From JAKAAZ01 sp963817855 (GTDB lineage: Bacteria > Acidobacteriota > Terriglobia > Terriglobales > Acidobacteriaceae): a DNA stretch of 64,000 nt. This document shows positions 36,038 through 43,848 of this stretch, in pieces; positions within the stretch are counted from its first letter, which is position 1, and each line of letters opens with the position of its first letter. The stretch spans positions 434,001 through 498,000 of the forward strand of contig CAWFQA010000004.1 in NCBI GenBank assembly GCA_963817855.1. Reading direction: 5' to 3'. The notes beneath the pieces were generated by a model. It ran no database searches and was not told the DNA's origin. It saw nothing but the letters and a program-made list of their open reading frames with translations. The translations under genes and the position numbers were made by a program.

Positions 36038-36481
36038 TTATTTCTCGACTACGATTGCTCCCCATTCCTCGGGGCTGCGGTCATGCGCGTGGCGTGAGAA
36101 AAGCCAGCGGTGGCCGTCCAGGTCGATGACGCCGTATTGCAGTTCCCCATAGACCGTTTCGTGGAGATCCTCCACAATTGCTGCGCGTTCCAATTTCGTT
36201 TGTTGGAAGTGAGCCTCAACATCATCGACAAATATGGTGAGGCTTTGCGTTCCATAGCCGAGATCGATGGGTAGAGAGCAACCCTCGGGCGCGCGTTTCA
36301 ACATGATCCAGGCTTCGCCGAGATGCATTTGCGCACCGCTAATCATGCCATCGGCATCGTCATAGTGGTAATGCTCGCGGAACCCGAAGACTCGCGTCAG
36401 CCAAGCCGTCGCTTCGGCGACATCGCGATACAGGATGTGCGGCAGCACGGTATTCGTCGGCACAGAACGATTCTTCTGCAT
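36038..36481 (-). CDS. VOC (glyoxalase/bleomycin-resistance) family protein
   Basis: 147 residues with two beta-alpha-beta-beta-beta units. LPHILYRDVAEATAWLTRVFGF opens the fold; AWIMLKRAPEG, LTIFVDDVEAHFQQTK and GVIDLDGHRWLFS follow, the last with the Glu/His-type metal site region typical of PhnB-like members. The function cannot be named: the fold serves glyoxalases, dioxygenases and resistance proteins. ATG 36481 is preferred to TTG 36484. It is single, 92 bases before mqnD on the same strand. Confidence 0.85.
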   Translation of the reverse strand: MQKNRSVPTNTVLPHILYRDVAEATAWLTRVFGFREHYHYDDADGMISGAQMHLGEAWIMLKRAPEGCSLPIDLGYGTQSLTIFVDDVEAHFQQTKLERAAIVEDLHETVYGELQYGVIDLDGHRWLFSRHAHDRSPEEWGAIVVEK

Positions 36482-36539
36482 CAATCAAAATTAGCTCGGC
36501 AGCGCGCCAGCCGACAAGTCAGCCAGAGTATGCGCCGAT

Positions 36540-37097
36540 TTATGCAACCTGATCGGAAGACTGCAGTGACCGTTGATACCGCCAGTTGCTCCTCTGCGTG
36601 CGAATCAGAACGAAGACGGACACGCCCAGCAGCAGACCTTCCAACATGTAGTTGTATCCATGCGGCAGGTGCTTCGCGAACCGCCCGCTACGCTTGGTCT
36701 CCGGCTCCGCGGCCACGTCGGCAGCCTCGGCAAGCAATTCCGTCTCTTGAGGCCCCGGCATTTCCATGGCTGCCCGCATCGGTTGCTGAACCTGGTCCGC
36801 AATCGGCACCGTCATCGTTTCGTGTGCAACCCTGTTCGCGGACGTCATCATCTCCAGCGCAATTGGGTCGAGGAGACTGGTGCTGATTTCCGCGACTTCC
36901 GGTTCAAGGTCGAACTGTGCGATTTCTGCGTAGTCGGTTTCTGTGGAGGAGTCGCCACCAACCGATTCATATACGCCAGCAATTGAAAGTTGACCACTCG
37001 TGAGGGGGGAAGACCGCAGGATTCTGAGTGCGGTCCAAAGTAAAACGAGACAAAGCATGAAAATTGCCGCCATGGCAGTACCGTATAAAATCTGCAT
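36540..37097 (-). CDS. small membrane protein of unknown function
   Basis: 185 residues. An N-terminal TM helix (about 4-24, MAAIFMLCLVLLWTALRIL) is followed by a long acidic, low-complexity stretch (about 45-150, rich in E, D, A, T) and a second TM helix near the C terminus (about 148-167, LEGLLLGVSVFVLIRT) with a basic tail. The topology would leave the acidic loop on one side of the membrane. I do not recognise the family. AAGGTGG just before ATG 37097 fixes the start, and a good promoter lies at 37143-37170. It is 58 bases before the VOC gene on the same strand. Length, ribosome site and promoter support a real gene. Confidence 0.65.
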   Translation of the reverse strand: MQILYGTAMAAIFMLCLVLLWTALRILRSSPLTSGQLSIAGVYESVGGDSSTETDYAEIAQFDLEPEVAEISTSLLDPIALEMMTSANRVAHETMTVPIADQVQQPMRAAMEMPGPQETELLAEAADVAAEPETKRSGRFAKHLPHGYNYMLEGLLLGVSVFVLIRTQRSNWRYQRSLQSSDQVA

Positions 37098-37142
37098 CGC
37101 AACCACCTTGGTAACCAGGAAATTGAGTACTGAAGTGCAGCC

Positions 37143-37170
37143 ATCATAGCAAACATGTTGTGTACATCAA
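37143..37170 (-). promoter_or_regulatory. predicted sigma-70 promoter for the 36540-37097 gene
   Basis: On the minus strand TTGATG (plus 37165-37170) and TATGAT (plus 37143-37148) are separated by 16 bases, about 45 bases upstream of the ATG. TTGACC immediately before is an alternative -35. An 8-base palindrome AACATGTT lies in the spacer and could be an operator. Confidence 0.55.
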
Positions 37171-37197
37171 GGTCAATGCAAGGTGAGGGGAACTAAC

Positions 37198-37257
37198 ATG
37201 GCAACAATGCTCATAAGTCGAATTCGCCGAATGGATTCAGCGGGTATATTGCGCTAG
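37198..37257 (+). CDS. possible 19-residue micro-ORF
   Basis: ATG 37198 is preceded at seven bases by AGGTGAGGGG (37181-37190), one of the better ribosome sites in the window. It opens a frame of 19 codons (MATMLISRIRRMDSAGILR) ending at TAG 37257. It runs into the region downstream of the convergent aminotransferase and away from the minus-strand gene at 37097. No longer gene uses this ribosome site. It may be a small peptide or chance; it is not recognised. Confidence 0.25.
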   Translation: MATMLISRIRRMDSAGILR

Positions 37258-37363
37258 GGCCGGTTCACTTCGTTTGGGGTGGAGGCAGAGCAGTCGCGGG
37301 ACGGCGCGTCTTCTTCTATTGTTCGCCCTGTCGCATGGACACAGGGAGACTCTCAGCCCGCGG

Positions 37364-38560
37364 CTAGCCCAAAGACCGTAGGCGTTGGCAGGCTTCGGTT
37401 AAGTCTTGCGGTTTTTTGGCATAGCAGAATCGCAGCAGATCTTCGCCCCTTCCTTCGGTGAAAAAAGCGGTTCCGGCAACGGCGGCAACGCCGGTCCGAG
37501 CCAGAAGATTTCGGGCCCGTTCCTTCGCGGTTGCGCCGGGAAGTCGCGATGCCTCAGCAAGGATGTAATACGCGCCGTCAGGGATCGAAGGCGTCATTCC
37601 GGCGGCAACCAAAGCGTCCACCAGTTCGTCGCGCTTCTGCTCATATTCTTTCGCCAACTCGACATAATATTCGCTGGGTAGTTCCAGCAGGCCTGCGACT
37701 GCGCCATACTGCAGCGGCGAAGGAGCGCACACGTAGGCGATATCGTGGAAATATCCAATGGCGGGAATCCATTTCGGATCGGCCGTCAGATAGCCAAGCC
37801 GCCATCCGGTAATGCTGAACGTCTTCGAGAATCCAGAAATCGTGATGGTACGCTCCGCCATGCCTGGCAGCGAGGCGAAGCTGATGTGTCGCGCGTGTCC
37901 ACACAAGAAGTACTCGTAGATCTCGTCCGTGATGACGAAGAGATTGTGCTGCTCTGCCACTTGCGCAATTGCTTCCAGTTCTTCACGACCAAATACCTTA
38001 CCCGAAGGATTGCAGGGCGTATTGATCACAATACCGCGAGTCTTCGAGGTGACCGCCCGCTGCAGGCGATCCAGATCCAGCGTCCAGTGCGGAGCATCCA
38101 ATAGCACCGTGACCGGAGTGAGTCGCTGAGACTGAAGAGTGTTTCGGTGGAAGCCGTAAAAAGGTTCGAACAGCAGAACTTCGTCGCCGGGGTTAAAAAG
38201 AGCCATGCATGCGGCTAGAAATGCTCCTGTCGCGCCGGAGGTAACCAGGATGCCCGAGTCCGGTTCGCTGCTGATTCGGTTGTAATCGAATAATTTCTTA
38301 GAAATCTCGGCGCGAAGCTGAAAAATGCCATCCAAGCGCGTGTAGATATTGTGCCCATTTTGGATCGCCGCAATGGCGGCTTCGACCACGGCCGCCGGCG
38401 GATCGATATCGCACACGCCTTGGGCGAGGTTAATGCCCTGGATGTGATCGCATTCGACCGACATGGCACGAATCTCGGATTGCAGGATGTCCGCAGAGAT
38501 ATCGCTCAGCGCGAGTCTCGAGGCAGCGGTAGCGTTGCGCGTTACCATTGGGGTCCACAT
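37364..38560 (-). CDS. pyridoxal-phosphate aminotransferase class I/II
   Basis: 398 residues, cytoplasmic. INLAQGVCDIDPPAAVVEAA and the NIYTRLDG segment open the fold; VTSGATGAFLAACMALFNPGDEVL follows, and NTPCNPSGKVF holds the substrate-binding Asn. The PLP lysine is in ISGFSKTFSITGWRLGYL, and the C terminus has LRFCYAKK with the carboxylate-binding Arg. It most resembles the methionine/kynurenine aminotransferase (YbdL-like) subgroup, judged from the GQGV/CD N terminus, but substrate range in this family is broad. Start ATG 38560. It is divergent from pstS, with 222 bases between that hold the Pho-box candidate. Confidence 0.9.
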   Translation of the reverse strand: MWTPMVTRNATAASRLALSDISADILQSEIRAMSVECDHIQGINLAQGVCDIDPPAAVVEAAIAAIQNGHNIYTRLDGIFQLRAEISKKLFDYNRISSEPDSGILVTSGATGAFLAACMALFNPGDEVLLFEPFYGFHRNTLQSQRLTPVTVLLDAPHWTLDLDRLQRAVTSKTRGIVINTPCNPSGKVFGREELEAIAQVAEQHNLFVITDEIYEYFLCGHARHISFASLPGMAERTITISGFSKTFSITGWRLGYLTADPKWIPAIGYFHDIAYVCAPSPLQYGAVAGLLELPSEYYVELAKEYEQKRDELVDALVAAGMTPSIPDGAYYILAEASRLPGATAKERARNLLARTGVAAVAGTAFFTEGRGEDLLRFCYAKKPQDLTEACQRLRSLG

Positions 38561-38665
38561 GAACTCTTGCAGTCTACCGGTTTTGCCTGAGGCTCGCCAA
38601 CTGACCTTTTGGGCAGATCGTGGTCATACGGAAAAACCCAACATTTCCCACTGTTTGAGATCAAA

Positions 38666-38682
38666 TTCATCTTATTTTCACC
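38666..38682 (+). promoter_or_regulatory. candidate Pho box upstream of pstS
   Basis: TTCATC (38666-38671) and TTCACC (38677-38682) form a direct repeat with an 11-base period, the helical-turn spacing used by PhoB-type regulators. A weaker third unit TTGAGA is in phase at 38655. A -10-like TTAGAA lies about nine bases after the second unit, and the site is about 100 bases before pstS. The regulator itself is not in this window. Confidence 0.5.
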
Positions 38683-38782
38683 TGCGTGTCTTAGAAGGTA
38701 GATGTGCCTCCGAAAAGCACAGGAGCGGCATGCCCCAATGGCGCTCGAAACTCTCGATCTCGATACTTAAGAGGGACTCTCA

Positions 38783-39805
38783 ATGATTCGTCGACTTCTC
38801 GCATTGGCTTTGATCACGACTGCAAGCGCCTTTGCGCAACAGATTTCTCTGACGGGCGCCGGCTCCACTTTTGCAAATCCACTCTATTCCAGCTGGTCCG
38901 GCCACTACCACGCACTCCATTCCGATGTTGAACTTAATTACCAGTCAATCGGTTCCGGCGGCGGCATTCGCCAACTGATTGCGGGCACGGTTGATTTCGG
39001 CGCGACCGACGGTCCCATGACCGACGCGCAACTGGCGGAAGCCCAACAAAAACGCGGCACAGCCGTCCTGCATTTTCCGACGGCGCTGGGTGCGGCGATG
39101 CCTTCCTACAACATTCCAGGTGTAACCGCCGCACTGAAATTTACGCCCGCCGCATTGGCCGGAATTTACCTGGGAACGATCAAGAAGTGGAATGACCCGC
39201 AGATTCAGGGGCCGAATCCTGGCGTCAAGTTGCCAGCCAACAACATCGTCGTGATTCACCGGTCAGACGGTTCAGGCACCACCTATACCTGGGCGGATTA
39301 CCTGTCCAAGGTGAGTCCGGAGTGGAAGAGCAAAATCGGTGTGGGAACTTCAGTGAACTGGCCAGTCGGCCTGGGCGGACAAGGGAACGAGGGCGTCGCA
39401 GGCTTGATTCAGCGAATTCCGAATTCGATTGGCTACATCGAATTGATCTACGCCGTGCAAAACCACATCCTGTATGGCGACGTGAAGAATAGCTCCGGCA
39501 ACTTCATCAAAGCCGACTTGACCTCTGTGACGGCTGCGGCTGCTGGGGCAACCAAGACGATGCCTGCGGACTTCCGTGTTTCGATCACAAATGCGCCAGG
39601 AGCGGATGCCTATCCTATCTCCACCTACACATGGCTATTGGTTCCAGAGAAGATGAGCGACATGACCAAGGCCAAGGCCCTGAAGGCATTCCTGAAGTGG
39701 GGATTGACAGATGGGCAGCAATATTGTGCGCCATTGACCTACGCGCCGTTGCCGGCGGCGGTACTACAGAAAGAATTGCTTCAAATGCAGAAGCTGCAAT
39801 ATTAG
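38783..39805 (+). CDS. pstS: phosphate ABC transporter, periplasmic phosphate-binding protein
   Basis: 340 residues with a signal peptide (MIRRLLALALITTASAFAQQ). The mature protein opens with LTGAGSTFANPLYSSW, the first phosphate-binding loop. YQSIGSGGGIRQL and DFGATDGPM are the second, and HRSDGSGTTYTWADYLSKV the third. It captures inorganic phosphate with high affinity for PstC/PstA. AGAGGGAC precedes the ATG. First gene of pstSCAB, probably phosphate-starvation induced through the site at 38666. phoU, the usual last member, is absent here: galK follows pstB. Confidence 0.96.
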   Translation: MIRRLLALALITTASAFAQQISLTGAGSTFANPLYSSWSGHYHALHSDVELNYQSIGSGGGIRQLIAGTVDFGATDGPMTDAQLAEAQQKRGTAVLHFPTALGAAMPSYNIPGVTAALKFTPAALAGIYLGTIKKWNDPQIQGPNPGVKLPANNIVVIHRSDGSGTTYTWADYLSKVSPEWKSKIGVGTSVNWPVGLGGQGNEGVAGLIQRIPNSIGYIELIYAVQNHILYGDVKNSSGNFIKADLTSVTAAAAGATKTMPADFRVSITNAPGADAYPISTYTWLLVPEKMSDMTKAKALKAFLKWGLTDGQQYCAPLTYAPLPAAVLQKELLQMQKLQY

Positions 39806-39827
39806 TTGTAACTTTCGGGAGCTGTAG

Positions 39828-40817
39828 ATGGCTAACGCTGTACTCGCAACCCCTGAAGCTCCATTTGAATCCAGGGGCCTGGACAAGAAGCAGACATGGT
39901 GGGAACGCCTGCGCAAGGGGGATGAGGTTGCACACCTCGTCACCCTCGCGGGCGGTTGGTCGATCCTGATCATCACTGCTCTCCTGGTGCAACATCTTTG
40001 GGTCTTCTCCCGTCTTTCACGGCACGCATTTGGCTGGCATTTTCTGGTCGACAGCACCTGGGATCCCGTCAATGGACACTTCGGCGCATGGCCGTTTGTT
40101 TATGGTACCGTGGTCACCTCATTGCTGGCATTGGCGATTTCTATTCCGATCGGGATTGGATCGGCGATCTTTCTGGCGGAGCTTGCTCCGCGTAAGCTTT
40201 CCAATGGGCTGACCTTTTTGATCGAACTTCTGGCTGCGGTACCCAGCGTCATCTATGGATTGATTGGCATCTTCCTGCTGACCCCATTCCTGTTTATCGC
40301 GGTGCCATATTTCCAGAAATTCTTCGGCTGGATTCCGATCTTTAGCGGAACCTTTTACGGCGTCAGTTATTTTTCCGCCTCCATCGTGCTTTCGATCATG
40401 GTGGTGCCATTCATCATTTCCATTTCCCGTGAAGTCCTGATCGCCGTTCCCGTATCCCAGCGCGAAGCCATGATGGCGCTGGGCGCGACCAAGTGGGATG
40501 TGACTTGGCGTGCCGTGGTGCCTTATGCCAGGCCGGGGATCATGGGGTCGATTTTCCTTTCCCTTGCGCGCGCACTGGGCGAAACCATGGCGGTCACCAT
40601 GGTGATTGGGAACGTGGTCCAGGTGTCCACATCACTGATGGCTCCCGGGTATACCATTGCCGCCGGGATTGCCACGCAATTCACCGAAGCAACCGGCGAC
40701 CTGTATCTGCATGCATTGATTGAGCTTGGCTTGGTGCTTTTCGTCGTCACGATGATATTTAACGCGCTTGCGCGGCTGTTGATGCTGACGATGAAGGGTC
40801 ATGAGGTGAGCGCATGA
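39828..40817 (+). CDS. pstC: phosphate ABC transporter, permease subunit PstC
   Basis: 329 residues with six TM helices. GSAIFLAELAPRKLSNGL and the permease EAA loop (REAMMALGATKWDVTWRAVVPYARPGI) that docks on PstB are clear, and LARALGETMAVTMVIGN is typical of PstC. It forms the inner-membrane channel with PstA. The first 50 residues before helix 1 are cytoplasmic and polar. It starts 22 bases after pstS, and its stop overlaps the pstA start by four bases (ATGA), showing coupling. Confidence 0.96.
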   Translation: MANAVLATPEAPFESRGLDKKQTWWERLRKGDEVAHLVTLAGGWSILIITALLVQHLWVFSRLSRHAFGWHFLVDSTWDPVNGHFGAWPFVYGTVVTSLLALAISIPIGIGSAIFLAELAPRKLSNGLTFLIELLAAVPSVIYGLIGIFLLTPFLFIAVPYFQKFFGWIPIFSGTFYGVSYFSASIVLSIMVVPFIISISREVLIAVPVSQREAMMALGATKWDVTWRAVVPYARPGIMGSIFLSLARALGETMAVTMVIGNVVQVSTSLMAPGYTIAAGIATQFTEATGDLYLHALIELGLVLFVVTMIFNALARLLMLTMKGHEVSA

Positions 40818-41671
40818 GCGCTTCTTATCCTCCCATGTCCCGTAAGGTCATCAACGTCGTAATGTTGACGCTGACCGGCCTGTGTACGCTCCTGGTGTTG
40901 TCCATCCTGTTGACAATTCTGGGGTATCTGCTCTGGAAGGGCGCCAGCTCCCTGAACATCAATTTCTTCACCCAGATTCCGGCGCCCGTAGGTCAGCCCG
41001 GGGGTGGGGTTGAAAATGCCATCGTGGGAACGCTAAAGCTACTGGCGCTGGCCACGGCGATAGGCGTGCCCATCGGTCTGCTGGGAGGAATCTACCTCGC
41101 GGAGTTTGCGGGGGGAGGGTCGGCATTTACGATCCGCTACACCACAGACTTGCTGAATGGCGTGCCCTCGGTGGTGATGGGGATTTTCGTCTACACCCTG
41201 GTGGTGGTGCCAATGCACCATTTCTCCACCTTGGCGGGCGGCGTTGCTCTGGGGATCATGATGATTCCAATCGCCTTAAGGAGCACTGAAGATTTTCTTC
41301 GGGCAGTCCCGCGAAGCCTTCGTGAAGGCGGTCTGGCACTTGGCGCGAGCAAGACGGAAACCATCCTGACGATCGTGATTCCGGCGGCTATTTATGGCAT
41401 TTTGACCGGCATCATGCTTGATATCGCTCGCGTTGCCGGGGAAACTGCGCCGCTGTTGTTCACCGCATTCGGCAATCTTTTTAACAGTCCGGGATGGTTG
41501 CAGCCATCTGCATCCCTGCCTGTGATCATCTATACATACGCCATTTCACCTTATGAAGAATGGCATAAGCAGGCTTGGGCCGCAGGCTTCGTGCTACTCT
41601 CAGGATTGCTGGTCCTTAACATCATTTCCCGCGTAATTTTGGCGCGCGGCAAGAAAATATCGCATGGGTAA
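40814..41671 (+). CDS. pstA: phosphate ABC transporter, permease subunit PstA
   Basis: 285 residues, six TM helices. QPGGGVENAIVGTLKL, GGIYLAEFAG and the EAA loop (SLREGGLALGASKTETILTIVIPAAIYGI) mark PstA; IARVAGETAPLLFTAFGN is the conserved helix after it. Partner of PstC in the membrane. Start overlaps pstC by four bases, and pstB begins three bases after its stop. Length is normal. Confidence 0.96.
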   Translation: MSASYPPMSRKVINVVMLTLTGLCTLLVLSILLTILGYLLWKGASSLNINFFTQIPAPVGQPGGGVENAIVGTLKLLALATAIGVPIGLLGGIYLAEFAGGGSAFTIRYTTDLLNGVPSVVMGIFVYTLVVVPMHHFSTLAGGVALGIMMIPIALRSTEDFLRAVPRSLREGGLALGASKTETILTIVIPAAIYGILTGIMLDIARVAGETAPLLFTAFGNLFNSPGWLQPSASLPVIIYTYAISPYEEWHKQAWAAGFVLLSGLLVLNIISRVILARGKKISHG

Positions 41672-41674
41672 TCA

Positions 41675-42520
41675 ATGATGACAACGTCGATAAGACCATA
41701 TGACCTTAGCCAACTCTCAAGAGCCCATGACATGCGTTTTGCGGAAGATCAACCGGCAGACGAACAATTACCCTGGCCGCAGTTTACTGTTTCTAGCCTG
41801 GATTTCTATTACGGCTCCCACCAGGCACTGAAGGGAATTAACCTCATAGTTCCCAATAAGCGAGTCATGGCGTTCATTGGACCGTCGGGCTGCGGCAAAA
41901 CCACTCTTCTGAGAACTTTGAATCGGATGTATGAGACGGTTCCCGGGACGCGCGTCGAGGGTAGCATCCGCTTGGGCGACAAAGACCTCTTCAGTATTCC
42001 GGCAACCCGGCTTCGCCGCGTGGTGGGCATGGTCTTCCAGAAGCCGTCTCCGTTTCCGAAAACGATCTTTGACAATGTGGCATACGGGTTGCGCCTCGAT
42101 CTTTCCATCCGCCGAAACGAGATCGCCGACAGGGTAGAGAAGAGCTTGCGCCGGGCTGCGCTTTGGGATGAAGTGAAGGACAAACTGCACCAGTCCGCGA
42201 ACGGCATCTCCGGAGGCCAGCAGCAGCGGCTCTGCATCGCTCGCGCGCTTGCGGTGGAACCAGAAGTGCTGTTGCTCGATGAGCCCTGCTCCGCGCTTGA
42301 CCCAATTTCGACCGCCAAGATTGAAGACCTTTTGTTTGAGATCAAAAATCTTTGCACCATCGTAATCGTCACGCACAACATGCTGCAGGCGGCACGCGTG
42401 GCAGACTATGTCGGGTTCTTCCTGAATGGCGAGCTGATTGAGTTGAATCGCGCCAAGCAGATCTTCCAGAATCCGGAAAATCAGCAGACCCAGGATTACG
42501 TCACCGGACGATTTGGCTGA
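41675..42520 (+). CDS. pstB: phosphate ABC transporter, ATP-binding subunit PstB
   Basis: 281 residues. Walker A is GPSGCGKTT (about 65-73), the Q loop VVGMVFQKPSPFPKTIFDNV, the ABC signature SGGQQQRL and Walker B VLLLDEPCSALDP, with the H-loop His in VIVTHNM. It powers phosphate import through PstC/PstA. The N terminus carries about 35 extra residues before the ABC fold (FTVSSLDFYYG), so initiation may be at a later codon, though none is clearly better. It follows pstA by three bases and ends the pst operon. Confidence 0.96.
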   Translation: MMTTSIRPYDLSQLSRAHDMRFAEDQPADEQLPWPQFTVSSLDFYYGSHQALKGINLIVPNKRVMAFIGPSGCGKTTLLRTLNRMYETVPGTRVEGSIRLGDKDLFSIPATRLRRVVGMVFQKPSPFPKTIFDNVAYGLRLDLSIRRNEIADRVEKSLRRAALWDEVKDKLHQSANGISGGQQQRLCIARALAVEPEVLLLDEPCSALDPISTAKIEDLLFEIKNLCTIVIVTHNMLQAARVADYVGFFLNGELIELNRAKQIFQNPENQQTQDYVTGRFG

Positions 42521-42525
42521 TAGCT

Positions 42526-42542
42526 GCGTACCACTGGTACGC
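42526..42542. repeat. short perfect palindrome between pstB and galK
   Basis: GCGTACC and GGTACGC flank a three-base loop, lying six bases after the pstB stop and nine before the galK ATG. The arms are too short and no T run follows, so it is a poor terminator. It could be an operator or a translation-modulating hairpin for galK. Confidence 0.35.
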
Positions 42543-42550
42543 TAGAAGCA

Positions 42551-43705
42551 ATGCCCGCGCAGTCGATTCAAGAATCCCATCACAAGCGTTTTGGCACCTT
42601 TGGCGCAGCCTATCAGGCGCCCGGTCGCGTCAACCTCATCGGCGAGCACACAGACACCAGCGAAGGCTTTGTAATGCCCGCTGCGCTCAATCTGCGAACC
42701 CTTTCTGTCCTCAGCCCGCGAAGCGATTCGAACGCAAATATTTACTCCGTCAATTTTGACGAGCAGGTTAGCCTCGATCTGCAGCATTTGCCAACCCGCT
42801 CGCGCGGCCATTGGAGCGATTATCCGACCAGCGTCCTTTGGAGCCTGGACCAGCGGGGAATTCGACCCAAAGGCTTCGACCTTACGCTGTCTGGGAACGT
42901 GCCGCTCGGCTCTGGCCTGAGTTCCTCCGCCTCTGTTGAAGTCGCTGTGGCTGTTGCTGTTCTGGCATACGCCGGTACCACCCTTGCCAAGCCTGAGATC
43001 GCGAAAATCTGCCAATTTTCCGAAAACAAGTTCGTCGGCGCGCAGAGCGGCATCATGGACCCGTTTACCTCCTGTTGCGGTGTCGACAATCATGCGCTGC
43101 TGATCGACTGCCGCTCGCTCGATTACGAGGCTCTACCGCTTCCCAGCGGGGTGCTGCTGGTCATCTGCAATTCCATGGTGAAGCATTCGCTGGCTGGTGG
43201 AGGCGAATATAACGCACGGCGTGCCGAGGTTCAGTCGGGCGTACGGATTCTGCAACAGCACTATCCTGACATCCATACCTTGCGTGACGTGACCGAGGAA
43301 CAATTGCGGCATTGCGAAAGCAAGATGCCGGAAGAAATCTTTCGTCGCTGCCTGCATGTGGTCACCGAGAACGAGCGAGTTCTTGTGGCTGCGGCTGCCC
43401 TCCGTAGCGGAAATTTTGCCAGCTTCGGCCGCATCATGTATGGCGCTCACGTGAGCATGCGAGACAACTACGCGGCCAGCTGCGTGGAGACGGATTTGCT
43501 GGTGGAATTGGCTGCACGGCAACCGGGATGCTTCGGCGCGCGTATCACCGGTGGGGGATTTGGCGGTTGCACCATCAACCTGGTGGCTGCGGACCATACT
43601 GACAGCTTCGTCCACAATGTTCGAGCCGGATATAATGAAGCTACAGGCATTCAAGCAGAAATCTATTTAAGCCGCGCTTCCGATGGCGCGGGCCCATTAG
43701 CCTAG
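42551..43705 (+). CDS. galK: galactokinase
   Basis: 384 residues, GHMP-kinase fold. The galactokinase signature GRVNLIGEHTDTSEGFVMP is at about 23-41, the ATP-binding LGSGLSSSASVEVAVAVAV at about 117-135, and the C-terminal motif GARITGGGFGGCTINLV at about 335-351. It phosphorylates galactose at C1, the first step of the Leloir pathway, in the cytoplasm. It lies 30 bases after pstB on the same strand; the pairing with pst looks positional rather than functional. The galT partner is at 2272 and is frameshifted as read. A bidirectional hairpin terminator follows at 43776. Confidence 0.95.
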   Translation: MPAQSIQESHHKRFGTFGAAYQAPGRVNLIGEHTDTSEGFVMPAALNLRTLSVLSPRSDSNANIYSVNFDEQVSLDLQHLPTRSRGHWSDYPTSVLWSLDQRGIRPKGFDLTLSGNVPLGSGLSSSASVEVAVAVAVLAYAGTTLAKPEIAKICQFSENKFVGAQSGIMDPFTSCCGVDNHALLIDCRSLDYEALPLPSGVLLVICNSMVKHSLAGGGEYNARRAEVQSGVRILQQHYPDIHTLRDVTEEQLRHCESKMPEEIFRRCLHVVTENERVLVAAAALRSGNFASFGRIMYGAHVSMRDNYAASCVETDLLVELAARQPGCFGARITGGGFGGCTINLVAADHTDSFVHNVRAGYNEATGIQAEIYLSRASDGAGPLA

Positions 43706-43775
43706 CTCGCACTTCCTTATCGTCCCGGTTAGGCTCTTGAAGCGGTCGCGCATCGCTCCCCACTTCCGAAGAAAA

Positions 43776-43802
43776 CAGCCGGATCGAGATGCGATCCGGC
43801 TG
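43776..43802. terminator. bidirectional intrinsic terminator
   Basis: CAGCCGGATCG (43776-43786) pairs perfectly with CGATCCGGCTG (43792-43802) across a five-base loop. On the minus strand the stem is followed by TTTTCTTC; on the plus strand by TTCAATTTG. It stands between the converging galK and beta-helix genes and can serve both. Confidence 0.85.
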
Positions 43803-43848
43803 TTCAATTTGCATCTGCGTCTCGTTCGCTATCGGTGGTCAAAATCGG

